DNA from: Acidimicrobiales bacterium
GTDB lineage: Bacteria; Actinomycetota; Acidimicrobiia; Acidimicrobiales; RAAP-2
Reading direction: 5' to 3'
DNA length: 7,179 bases
Assembly (NCBI GenBank): GCA_017882985.1
Contig: JADGOK010000039.1
Coordinates: 1-7,179, forward strand
Below the pieces are notes generated by a model. The model had not been told where the DNA came from. It did not search any database and saw nothing but the letters and a program-made list of their open reading frames with translations. Shown piece after piece: positions 1 to 6,660 of this stretch. The stretch's first letter is position 1. Each line of letters begins with the position of its first letter. The translations under genes were made by a program, and so were the position numbers.

Positions 1-940
1 ACGTCGCCAGCGCTTCACACTCGGCCGCGTCGCTGATCAGACCGAGATCGTCACGCAACCACTCGATGCACGAACCGGCAGCGAGGACGATTCCTTCGAG
101 TCCCCACGTGAGCACCGCGTCGTCGCTGCGCAGTACGACAGGAAAGCAGCCCGAGTCGAATCGCGTCATGGCCGACGGACGCGCGTCGCCGCGTACCATG
201 TCGAGCATCGCGCCAGTGCCGAACGTGATCTTCGCCCCGCGGGTGACACACGACTGGCCAAACAGCGACGCCGGCTGATCACCGATCAAGGCCGTGATCG
301 GTGGCGAACCCGGCAACGCGCTCGCGATCCCGTGGTGCGCCATGGTGTCGACGATTCTGGGCATCATGGCGGTGTCGAGTTCGAGCAGCGACAGGATGCG
401 CTCGTCCCAGGAATCGACGTCGATGGCCACGAGGCCATTGACGCCGGCGTTGGAGCGATCGGTCACGTGGACGCGACCCTCGGTCAAGATCCACGTCACC
501 CAGGTCTCGATCGTGGCGAATCGCAGGTCCGCGGCGCGACGCCCGGATTGGGCGACCAACCACTTGGCCTTCGTGGCCGATTGATTGGGCGCGAGCCGAA
601 GTCCTTCACCCTGTAGTACCAGGCAGTCGATGACGGTGCGAAGGTCCTGCCAGCCGAGTGCGGGACCGACCGGTTCATTGGTTAGCGGATCGAACACGAT
701 GGTCGTGGTTCGCTGGTTCGTCACGCCGACCACGTCACACGGACCCCCGTCGGCGAGGGTGCGACACGCCAGGTCGACGACGAGTCGTCCGATCTCGACG
801 GCGTCGAGTTCCACTTCGCCCGGCTGTGGCGTTCGTACGCTCAGGCGTTGTTGGTGGATGTGGGTGACGTCACCGTGGTCGTCCACGAGCGCGGTGCGTA
901 CCGACGACGTGCCGACGTCAATCGACAGTGCTTTCACCAT
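1..940 (-). CDS. FGGY-family carbohydrate kinase, glycerol-kinase-like; C-terminus cut off by window edge
   Basis: The first 313 residues of a cytoplasmic ATP-dependent sugar/polyol kinase are present; glycerol kinases have about 500. The reading frame stays open from the ATG at 940 to the left edge. Seen: the N-terminal phosphate loop IDVGTSSVRTALVD (residues 7-20), TNQRTTTIVFD (74-84), GWQDLRT (96-102), SATKAKW (121-127), VHVTDRSNA (157-165), the second phosphate motif GDQPASLFGQ (220-229), FGTGAM (240-245) and LEGIVLAAGS (281-290). These follow glycerol kinase in order and spacing. Compared with the glycerol contacts of E. coli GlpK (Arg83, Glu84, Trp103, Tyr135, Asp245, Phe270), the Arg (R77), Trp (W97) and Asp (D221) are kept. 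Glu is Thr78, Tyr is Asn119 and Phe is Met245. I therefore do not call it glpK: the kinase chemistry looks intact, but the substrate is uncertain. It is the last visible gene of the operon. Its ATG lies inside the end of the upstream oxidase gene (7-base overlap), which suggests coupled translation. Confidence 0.93.
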   Translation of the reverse strand, partial: MVKALSIDVGTSSVRTALVDDHGDVTHIHQQRLSVRTPQPGEVELDAVEIGRLVVDLACRTLADGGPCDVVGVTNQRTTTIVFDPLTNEPVGPALGWQDLRTVIDCLVLQGEGLRLAPNQSATKAKWLVAQSGRRAADLRFATIETWVTWILTEGRVHVTDRSNAGVNGLVAIDVDSWDERILSLLELDTAMMPRIVDTMAHHGIASALPGSPPITALIGDQPASLFGQSCVTRGAKITFGTGAMLDMVRGDARPSAMTRFDSGCFPVVLRSDDAVLTWGLEGIVLAAGSCIEWLRDDLGLISDAAECEALAT

Positions 941-2385
941 GGCGGTGACCCGAGACCGAGCGCGCCGGGGTTCATGATCGACAGCGGGTCCAACGTCGCC
1001 TTCAACGTCGCGAGAACTGGAAAGCCACTGCCCAACGCGTCGGCGACGAAGCGTGCGCGATTGCGTCCCACACCGTGGTGGTGACTGAGGGCCCCGCCAC
1101 TCGCCAACACTTCGCGCGTCGCCACGTCCCACGCGCTGCGGTAGTACGGCGTCGGATCACCGTCGGGTCGACCGGCGAACGTGAAATAGAGACACGCGCC
1201 GTCGAGGTACGCGTGGGACTGGTGCACGGACACGACCAGCGTGTCCCCTAACGCCGACAGTGCGCCCACGACGCGCCCGTGCATTTCGGCGAGCACCGTC
1301 CAGGGTCCTGCGACCTCAATCGTGTCGACCGCGATGCCCTTCTCCCACAACGGGGCGAGGGCTCCGACGTCGTTGCGGTGTTCCAGCCAGCGACCCACCA
1401 GCGCAGCGTCGAGCTCGGCGGTGTTCGCGCACTCGCTCTGGACGATCTGCATGGTCGCGGCGACGAGCGCAGGGTCGCCCTCGTCGAGAACGATCAGCGC
1501 GCACGAGTCGACGTCGAAGTTGCGACGCGACTCGACGTCGTCGTAGAGGCGCAGTACCGCCGGACGGGCGTCGCGCTGAAGAATGCGGCGACAGGCCTCA
1601 AGGCCATCGGCGAAGGACGAAAAGCCGTACGCTGCACGCTGTTCGCACGGGGCCAGGGGATGGAGCACGAGGGTGGCGCGCGTGATCACGCCGAGCGTTC
1701 CCTCCGAGCCCACGAAGAGCTGCACCAGATCGGGGCCGACGGCTTGGCGTGGGCCGCGGCCGCCCAACTCGACGACGTCACCGTTCGCGAGCACCACCGT
1801 GAGTGCGCGCACGATGTCTTCGATCTTGCCGTAACGGTTCGAGTACTGACCAGCTCCCCGACAGGCGAGCCAGCCACCGACCGTCGCGAGATCGAACGAT
1901 TGGGGGAAGTGACCGACCGTCCATCCCTCGGCGCGAACGGCGCTTTCGAGCTCGGGACCGAAGACGCCGGCCTCGACGCTCACGGTCCCCGCAATGGTGT
2001 CAACGTCAAGAACGCGGTTGAGGCCCGTGAGGTCGAGAGCGATGGCGCCCGTGGGCGCGACGGCCCCGCCGACGACTCCCGATCGGCCGCCTTGCGCCGT
2101 CACCGCAGTCCTGTGGCGACTCGCGATCTTCAGCACCTCGCTCACCTGTTCGCTCGAGACGGGTCGAACTACGACGCCCGGCCAGTGCGGCACTCGACCC
2201 TCGGCGACGTCGCGAATCGACAGAGGCCACCAGTCGCGCCCGTGTGCGGCTCGTTCGCGCGTTGACGTGTCGAAAGCGACGCCGGCGGCCGCCAGATCAT
2301 CGAGCAGTTCTGCCGCGGCCGGCGGGGGCGGCGAGTGCTCGAGTGACCCGGCGGGATAGTCATTGGGCATCGTCGGATGGGTCAC
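934..2385 (-). CDS. FAD-binding oxidase, alkyldihydroxyacetonephosphate-synthase-like
   Basis: A 483-residue soluble flavoprotein of the VAO/PCMH fold. An N-terminal FAD-binding domain (about 65-245) carries AQGGRSGVVGG (97-107), GHFPQSFDLATVGGW (158-172), RGAGQYSNRYGKIED (176-190) and GSEGTLGVITRATL (226-239). The C-terminal cap domain carries RPAVLRLYD (274-282), SHAYLDGACLYFTF (390-403), SHHHGVG (434-440) and MNPGALG (471-477). The STVGGW-like stretch, the ACxYFxFA segment and the SHHHGVG triplet are hallmarks of alkyl-DHAP synthase, which exchanges the acyl chain of acyl-DHAP for a fatty alcohol to form an ether bond. The FAD loop AQGGRSGVVGG looks more like D-lactate/glycolate dehydrogenases, so this may be a side branch with other chemistry, as for the mycobacterial alkyl-DHAP-synthase homologues encoded near glpD. 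The GTG start at 2385 is 9 bases after the glpD stop; an in-frame ATG at 2370 is possible, and neither has a clear ribosome-binding site. The last codons overlap the kinase start. Confidence 0.92.
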   Translation of the reverse strand: MTHPTMPNDYPAGSLEHSPPPPAAAELLDDLAAAGVAFDTSTRERAAHGRDWWPLSIRDVAEGRVPHWPGVVVRPVSSEQVSEVLKIASRHRTAVTAQGGRSGVVGGAVAPTGAIALDLTGLNRVLDVDTIAGTVSVEAGVFGPELESAVRAEGWTVGHFPQSFDLATVGGWLACRGAGQYSNRYGKIEDIVRALTVVLANGDVVELGGRGPRQAVGPDLVQLFVGSEGTLGVITRATLVLHPLAPCEQRAAYGFSSFADGLEACRRILQRDARPAVLRLYDDVESRRNFDVDSCALIVLDEGDPALVAATMQIVQSECANTAELDAALVGRWLEHRNDVGALAPLWEKGIAVDTIEVAGPWTVLAEMHGRVVGALSALGDTLVVSVHQSHAYLDGACLYFTFAGRPDGDPTPYYRSAWDVATREVLASGGALSHHHGVGRNRARFVADALGSGFPVLATLKATLDPLSIMNPGALGLGSPPW

Positions 2386-2394
2386 GTCTGCACT

Positions 2395-3987
2395 CTAGAG
2401 AGTCAGCCCCGCCGCAGTGAATTCGTGGTTCGCCAATTTCCGATAGGCGTCGAGTTGGGACCGGCACTCTTCGTCGCCCCACTTGAGTTCCGGCGCCACG
2501 AGCGCCGTGATCGCGCCGGCGCTCCGCAGTGTTGTTCGCGCGTCGTGAAGATGTGCGCGCGTGCGACGCGTGACGAGGTCAATCAGTGATGTCGCCATCT
2601 CGTGACGCACCGCGAAGATGAACTCGGCGTCGACGTAGGACTGTCCGTCGATCGTTTCACGGGCGAGCAGCGGATCCTCCTTGATCATCGCGAGCAGCGT
2701 GGTGGCGTCCTGGCCGTAGCGGTTGTAGAGGTGGGTCTCGAGTGCCGACGTCGGACGCCACGGTCCAAAGCCGTGCAGACGCAGGTTCTTGGTTCGCACG
2801 TTCGCGAGTCGCGATACGTACGGTTTGAGTGCGTCCACGGTGTCTTCGGCCATCTGTCGGTAGGTGGTCCACTTTCCACCGGTGACGTGGATGACGCCGT
2901 CCTTGGTATCGAGGACCTCGTGGCGACGAGAGAGGTCGGCAGTGCGCTCGCTGATCTTCTTCCCTTTGGCTGGCACGAGCAACGGTCGCAGTCCGGCCCA
3001 GAGTCCGGTGATGTCAGCGACGGTCAGGTTCGACGACGTGGACGCGTTGACGGCGTTCAAGAGATACGCGACGTCGTCGGGCGTGCAGTCGGGATTGTCG
3101 AGCGGACCGCTGTACGCCGTGTCGGTAGTGCCGATGAAGGTGTACGGAGCGTCTTCGAAGGGAACGACGAAGATACTTCGCCGATCGCCTGGAACGTTGA
3201 GAACCGCCGCGACGTCCGCCGTCAGCCGGTCACGAGGGACCGAGAGGTGCACGCCCTTGGCGGGCGTGACGTGGTGTGACGATTCCTGTTCGGCCATCGC
3301 GAAGATGTCGTCAGCCCAGACCCCGGTCGCGTTCACGATGGTGCGCGTCGAGATACTGAACGTAGTGTTCGCGAGTTCGTCTCGACAGACGACGGCGCTG
3401 GCGCGACCGGTTGCGTCGTGCGTGATCGATACCGCGCGAACGTAGTTCGCGACGTCGGCGTTGAAATCAAGTGACGCCGAGCGGGCCAACGTGAGTGCGA
3501 CGCGCGCGTCGTCGCCCCGTGCGTCCTGGTAGAGAAACCCGGCGACGAGGCGATCGGTGTTCAGCGAGGGAAGGTACGCCAGGGCTTCGCTCCTGGTCAC
3601 CCGTCGGTAGCGTTTACCGATTCGCCATCCCCCTGAGAGGTCGTAGAGACGAAGGGCGGTTGCGTAACCCTTCACGATGGTCTTGGAGACGACACCGTGA
3701 CTACCGAACAGGGGGATGAGAAAGGGGAGAGGCCGGACCAAGAACGGCGCGTTCTCGAGGAGACGTTGGCGCTCGCGGAGATTTTCGTAAACGAGACGGA
3801 ACTCCTTTTGCTGGAGGTAGCGCAGCCCACCGTGGACCATTTTGGAGGACTTCGAACTCGTGCCCGAGGAGATGTCACCGCCGTCGATCAGCGCGACGCG
3901 AAGCCCGCGCGACGCCGCGTCCAGTGCCACGCCCGCTCCGGTCATCCCGGCGCCGATCACGACCACGTCGTAGGTCGTTTTCGTCAT
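2395..3987 (-). CDS. glpD: glycerol-3-phosphate dehydrogenase (FAD, quinone-linked)
   Basis: This 530-residue peripheral membrane flavoenzyme oxidises sn-glycerol 3-phosphate to dihydroxyacetone phosphate and passes electrons to the quinone pool. Seen: the dinucleotide-binding motif VIGAGMTGAG (10-19) after the first beta strand, SSKMVHGGLRYL (47-58), NATGVWAD (219-226), GTTDTAY (286-292), GLWAGLRPLL (328-337) with the substrate-region Arg334, VTGGKWTTYRQMAED (368-382), and a C-terminal alpha-helical DAO_C domain (about 400-520). Length and motif order are normal for bacterial GlpD, with no sign of damage. I chose the ATG at 3987 because it puts six residues before the Rossmann strand, as in the family. 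The frame is open to an ATG at 4041, but the extra 18 residues look unrelated to the family and would cover most of the divergent promoter region. No good ribosome-binding site precedes either start. It is the first gene of the operon with the oxidase and kinase. Confidence 0.95.
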   Translation of the reverse strand: MTKTTYDVVVIGAGMTGAGVALDAASRGLRVALIDGGDISSGTSSKSSKMVHGGLRYLQQKEFRLVYENLRERQRLLENAPFLVRPLPFLIPLFGSHGVVSKTIVKGYATALRLYDLSGGWRIGKRYRRVTRSEALAYLPSLNTDRLVAGFLYQDARGDDARVALTLARSASLDFNADVANYVRAVSITHDATGRASAVVCRDELANTTFSISTRTIVNATGVWADDIFAMAEQESSHHVTPAKGVHLSVPRDRLTADVAAVLNVPGDRRSIFVVPFEDAPYTFIGTTDTAYSGPLDNPDCTPDDVAYLLNAVNASTSSNLTVADITGLWAGLRPLLVPAKGKKISERTADLSRRHEVLDTKDGVIHVTGGKWTTYRQMAEDTVDALKPYVSRLANVRTKNLRLHGFGPWRPTSALETHLYNRYGQDATTLLAMIKEDPLLARETIDGQSYVDAEFIFAVRHEMATSLIDLVTRRTRAHLHDARTTLRSAGAITALVAPELKWGDEECRSQLDAYRKLANHEFTAAGLTL

Positions 3988-4063
3988 GGCGGCCAGCGCG
4001 TCGGGTCTCTGGAAGGAGGTCACCGGGCAATGTTGGCACATCGCTGGCAGTAACTTGGACGGT
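3988..4063. promoter_or_regulatory. divergent intergenic region between glpD and the acyl-CoA dehydrogenase gene
   Basis: These 76 bases separate two divergent starts, so they should carry promoters for both directions. A plus-strand -10 box is recognisable (listed separately); I could not find a convincing -10/-35 pair for glpD. A direct repeat TGGCA at 4034-4038 and 4045-4049, 11 bases apart (about one helical turn), sits just upstream of the plus-strand -10 box and could be a regulator half-site. That last point is inference from a short motif and may be chance. Confidence 0.45.
4051..4056 (+). promoter_or_regulatory. -10 box (TAACTT) for a leaderless acyl-CoA dehydrogenase transcript
   Basis: TAACTT fits the actinobacterial TANNNT -10 pattern and ends 7 bases before the ATG at 4064. 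Transcription would begin at or next to the start codon, giving a leaderless mRNA. There is no Shine-Dalgarno sequence before the ATG, which fits. No good -35 lies at the usual 16-18 base spacing; TTGGCA at 4033 is only 12 bases away. Confidence 0.5.
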
Positions 4064-5233
4064 ATGAACTTTGAACTCTCCGATGAACTGCTTGGACTTC
4101 GTGACGTCGTTCGTCACCTGGCTCAGGACAAGATAAGGCCGCGCGCGCGCTCGATCGATTCGTCGGGTGACTACCCCCAGGACATCTTCGAGGAGTTTCG
4201 TAAGGCTGACCTCTTGGGCCTGTGCATTCCCGAAGAGTACGGCGGCTCGGGCGCGGGCATCATGGGACTCGCCATCGCCATTGAAGAGGTCACCAAGTAC
4301 TCCAACGTGCTCGGTCTGATGTTGCTCTTGACCCGACTGCCGACCGGTCCGATCATGATCGCTGGTACCGAAGAACAGAAGCTCCGTTACTTGCCGGGCA
4401 TCGCCAAGGGCACGCATCGATCGGCGTTCTGTCTTTCCGAACCCGGCGCGGGATCCGACGTCGCGGGGATGCAGACGAGGGCCACGCCCGACCCCGATGT
4501 CGAGGGGGGCTTCATCTTGAACGGCACGAAGTGTTGGATCTCGGGAGGGATGCAGGCGGACTGGTTCTGCGTATTCGCCAAGACCGGCGACCCTTCGTCA
4601 CGACTGCATTCGAATATCGGATGTTTCATCGTCGACGCCACGACACCCGGCGTCTCGCGTCCTCGCGTGGACAGGAAGATGGGTGTGAAGGGCATCGACA
4701 CCGCCGAGATCGTCTTTGACGACGTGCACATCGGACCGGAGCAGGTGATCGGCGGCGGATTCCTCCTCGTCATGCAGTCGCTCAATGCGATGCGCCCGAT
4801 CGTGGCAGCGAGGGGACTGGGCCTCGCCGAGGGGGCACTGATGTACGCGACCGAGTACGTGAAGAACCGTCCGGCGTTTGGAAAGACAATCTCCGAATTT
4901 CAAGGTATCCAGTGGGAGATAGCCAAGTGCGCGACCGAGATCGAGGCGGCGCGTCTCTTGACCTACCGCGCGGCGTGGCTCGCCGATCAGGGCAAGTACA
5001 CCAAAGAGTACGTGCCGATGCTGTCGATGTGTAAGTACTATGCCTCCGAAGTCGCGGTGAAGGCGTCCGGACTCGCCGTCCAGTTGCTCGGCGCGGCGGG
5101 CTACATGGAGGAACATCCAACGGAGTTGTACTACCGAGACGCGCGTCAGCTGACCATTGTCGAAGGCACCAGCCAAGTCCAGCTCGGCCTCATTGGCAAG
5201 GGCGTGCTCGGCCACGATCTCTGGTGGGACTAG
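4064..5233 (+). CDS. acyl-CoA dehydrogenase
   Basis: A 389-residue cytoplasmic FAD enzyme that introduces the alpha-beta double bond into an acyl-CoA, passing electrons to electron-transfer flavoprotein. The three-part fold is visible: an N-terminal helical domain (1-115) with GLCIPEEYGGSGAG (52-65); the beta domain with LSEPGAGSDVA (124-134) and NGTKCWISGG (153-162); and the C-terminal helical domain with NRPAFGKTISEFQ (268-280), QLLGAAGYMEEHP (340-352) and IVEGTSQVQ (365-373). Glu367 in IVEGT stands where the catalytic base of short/medium-chain acyl-CoA dehydrogenases lies, so the enzyme should be active. Length is normal. The ATG at 4064 starts the family-typical N-terminus; an open extension back to 3986 overlaps the promoter and is not family-like. 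Substrate chain length cannot be read from sequence, but the downstream racemase-like gene, 36 bases away on the same strand, hints at methyl-branched acyl-CoAs. Confidence 0.95.
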   Translation: MNFELSDELLGLRDVVRHLAQDKIRPRARSIDSSGDYPQDIFEEFRKADLLGLCIPEEYGGSGAGIMGLAIAIEEVTKYSNVLGLMLLLTRLPTGPIMIAGTEEQKLRYLPGIAKGTHRSAFCLSEPGAGSDVAGMQTRATPDPDVEGGFILNGTKCWISGGMQADWFCVFAKTGDPSSRLHSNIGCFIVDATTPGVSRPRVDRKMGVKGIDTAEIVFDDVHIGPEQVIGGGFLLVMQSLNAMRPIVAARGLGLAEGALMYATEYVKNRPAFGKTISEFQGIQWEIAKCATEIEAARLLTYRAAWLADQGKYTKEYVPMLSMCKYYASEVAVKASGLAVQLLGAAGYMEEHPTELYYRDARQLTIVEGTSQVQLGLIGKGVLGHDLWWD

Positions 5234-5257
5234 TACTTCGGCGAATCGGCGCCAACC

Positions 5258-5263
5258 TACACT
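5258..5263 (+). promoter_or_regulatory. -10 box (TACACT) for a leaderless racemase transcript
   Basis: TACACT matches TANNNT and ends 6 bases before the GTG at 5270, placing the transcription start at the start codon. No Shine-Dalgarno sequence precedes the GTG. This suggests the racemase gene can be transcribed on its own as well as by read-through from the dehydrogenase gene. The -35 region (around 5236-5242) is weak. Confidence 0.45.
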
Positions 5264-5269
5264 GACAGC

Positions 5270-6403
5270 GTGAGTGGACCACTCGAGGGGCTGAAGGTTC
5301 TGGAGTTGGCGGGTATCGGACCAAGTCCGTACGCGTGCATGTTGCTGGCCGACCTCGGCGCGGACGTCTTGCGACTCGAACGGGGCGCCGCGGACGCGCA
5401 GGCGACGGCGTCGTGGGACCTGCTCAATCGGTCGCGGCCTTCGGTGGCGATCGATCTGAAGAGTGAGGCCGGACGCGACCTGGTCCTTGAACTGTGCGAA
5501 CAGGCCGACGTCTTGATCGAGGGATTTCGTCCCGGCGTCACCGAGCGGTTGGGACTGGGGCCCGACGACGTGCGTTCGCGAAATTCCCGTCTCGTGTACG
5601 GACGAATGACCGGCTACGGGCAAACGGGCCCGCTGGCCCAGCGTGCCGGTCATGACATCAACTACATCGCCGTGTCGGGAGCCCTCTGGCCGCTGGGACG
5701 CGAAGGGGAACGTCCCACCCCCCCGATGAACTTGGTGGGCGACTTCGGAGGCGGGGCGCTCTTCCTCGCCTTTGGCGTCCTCGCCGCGGTGATCTCGGCA
5801 CGCGCCACCGGCGAAGGACAGGTGGTGGACGTCGCGATGGTCGACGGATCGGCGTCGATGCTCGCGATGACGCACGCGTTGCTCAATTCCGGATTTTGGC
5901 ACGAGGAGCGAGGCGTGAACATCCTCGACACCGGGGCGCACTTCTACGAGGTCTACGAGACGAGCGACCATAAGTACGTGGCCGTCGGTGCCATTGAGGC
6001 CAAGTTCTACGCGCAGTTGCTCAAGGGTCTCGGACTGACCGACGAGACGCTGCCCGAGCAGATGGACCGGGCGAAGTGGCCCGAGATGAAGGCAAGGCTG
6101 AGCTCGATCTTCGCGACCAGGACCCGTGACGAATGGACGGAGGTGTTCGGAGCGGACGACGCGTGCGTCACGCCGGTTTTGACGCCCCGCGAAGCGGCTC
6201 GACACCCGTATAACACTGAGCGCGACGTCTTTGGCGTCGGCGACGTCATTCAGCCGCAACCGGCTCCGCGGTTCTCAAGGACGCCGGGTGCCATTGGTCG
6301 ACCGCCGGCCGCGCCGGGATCGGGGACGCGTGAGGGTCTGACGAGTTGGGGAATCAGCGACGAGCGCCAGGCGGCCCTTCGAAAGGCCGGGGCGTTCGGT
6401 TAG
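5270..6403 (+). CDS. alpha-methylacyl-CoA racemase-like protein (class III CoA-transferase family)
   Basis: A 377-residue protein of the CaiB/BaiF (class III CoA-transferase) fold. Its motifs are those of alpha-methylacyl-CoA racemase, which inverts the 2-methyl centre of branched acyl-CoAs so that beta-oxidation can proceed. Seen: GPSPYACMLLADLGADVLRLER (Arg38 at its end), FRPGVTERLGLGP (86-98), GRMTGYGQTGPL (111-122), GHDINYIAVSGAL (127-139), NLVGDFGGGALFL (154-166), GEGQVVDVAMVDG (181-193) and VGAIEAKFY (239-247). His128, Asp158 and Glu243 sit where the M. tuberculosis racemase MCR has its catalytic His126, Asp156 and Glu241. CoA-transferases of this fold use an Asp nucleophile, but the GHDINY and GAIE motifs favour the racemase. 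Full length; the GTG start is set by the motif spacing and the -10 box just upstream. It follows the acyl-CoA dehydrogenase gene, a sensible partner. Its stop codon overlaps that of the convergent AsnC-domain gene. Confidence 0.9.
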   Translation: MSGPLEGLKVLELAGIGPSPYACMLLADLGADVLRLERGAADAQATASWDLLNRSRPSVAIDLKSEAGRDLVLELCEQADVLIEGFRPGVTERLGLGPDDVRSRNSRLVYGRMTGYGQTGPLAQRAGHDINYIAVSGALWPLGREGERPTPPMNLVGDFGGGALFLAFGVLAAVISARATGEGQVVDVAMVDGSASMLAMTHALLNSGFWHEERGVNILDTGAHFYEVYETSDHKYVAVGAIEAKFYAQLLKGLGLTDETLPEQMDRAKWPEMKARLSSIFATRTRDEWTEVFGADDACVTPVLTPREAARHPYNTERDVFGVGDVIQPQPAPRFSRTPGAIGRPPAAPGSGTREGLTSWGISDERQAALRKAGAFG

Positions 6404-6636
6404 ATGTTGACGACCGGGCAGGTGAGGGTGCGGGTGATCCCCGGCACCTTCTGGATCGCTCCGACGATGAATTTGCCCAGATCATCGACACTTTCGGCGG
6501 TACAACGCACGATCACGTCGTAAGGCCCGGTGACCTCGAAGGACTCCATTACTCCCGGTACGGCGCGGGTGGCGAGCACCACGCTCTCGCTAGAGCCAAT
6601 TTCGGACTGGATCAAGATGTACGCCTGGACCGTCAT
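6400..6636 (-). CDS. stand-alone AsnC/Lrp effector-binding (RAM) domain protein
   Basis: A 78-residue protein consisting only of the ligand-binding and oligomerisation domain found at the C-terminus of Lrp/AsnC regulators. The beta-alpha-beta-beta-alpha-beta pattern is readable: AYILIQSEIG (5-14), a helix over 15-27, VPGVMESFEVTGPYDVIVR (26-44), a helix over 48-62, and KVPGITRTLTCPVV (63-76). The GPYDVIVR strand-turn and VPGI...T...V end are characteristic. There is no helix-turn-helix, and the ATG has a good ribosome-binding site, so this is a complete small protein and not a fragment of a regulator. Such proteins are known in Actinobacteria. They form dimers and larger rings and may bind amino acids or similar ligands, or pair with full-length regulators; the actual role is unknown. 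The stop TAA overlaps the TAG of the convergent racemase gene, so no terminator lies between the two genes. Confidence 0.88.
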   Translation of the reverse strand: MTVQAYILIQSEIGSSESVVLATRAVPGVMESFEVTGPYDVIVRCTAESVDDLGKFIVGAIQKVPGITRTLTCPVVNI

Positions 6637-6642
6637 GGAAGA

Positions 6643-6648
6643 CCTTTC
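6643..6648 (-). promoter_or_regulatory. ribosome-binding site (GAAAGG) of the AsnC-domain gene
   Basis: GAAAGG on the minus strand lies 6 bases before the ATG at 6636. It is the clearest Shine-Dalgarno sequence in the window and contrasts with the apparently leaderless plus-strand genes. It settles the start of the small protein. Confidence 0.65.
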
Positions 6649-6660
6649 ATTTCAAGTCCC

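Noticed and set aside
1..940. Plain annotation as glycerol kinase glpK
   Set aside because: The overall similarity is clear, but three glycerol-contact residues are substituted, so a substrate-specific name is not justified.
1279..2265. A 328-codon open frame on the plus strand opposite the FAD oxidase
   Set aside because: It is antisense to a well-supported gene, has shadow-like composition and no recognisable domain.
2602..3279. A 225-codon open frame on the plus strand opposite glpD
   Set aside because: It is antisense to the GlpD substrate and C-terminal regions and has no motif of its own.
3988..4041. 18-residue N-terminal extension of GlpD from the ATG at 4041
   Set aside because: The extra residues precede the normal Rossmann start, show no family likeness and would fill most of the divergent promoter gap.
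3986..4063. 26-residue N-terminal extension of the acyl-CoA dehydrogenase
   Set aside because: It would overlap the start of glpD, and the family-typical N-terminus begins at the ATG at 4064, just after a good -10 box.
5234..5269. A terminator between the dehydrogenase and racemase genes
   Set aside because: No GC-rich hairpin followed by a T-run is visible in these 36 bases.
4598..6259. A 553-codon open frame on the minus strand across the dehydrogenase and racemase genes
   Set aside because: It is antisense to two clearly recognised genes, spans their intergenic gap, is rich in Arg/His/Gly/Val as expected of a high-GC shadow frame, and shows no family motif.
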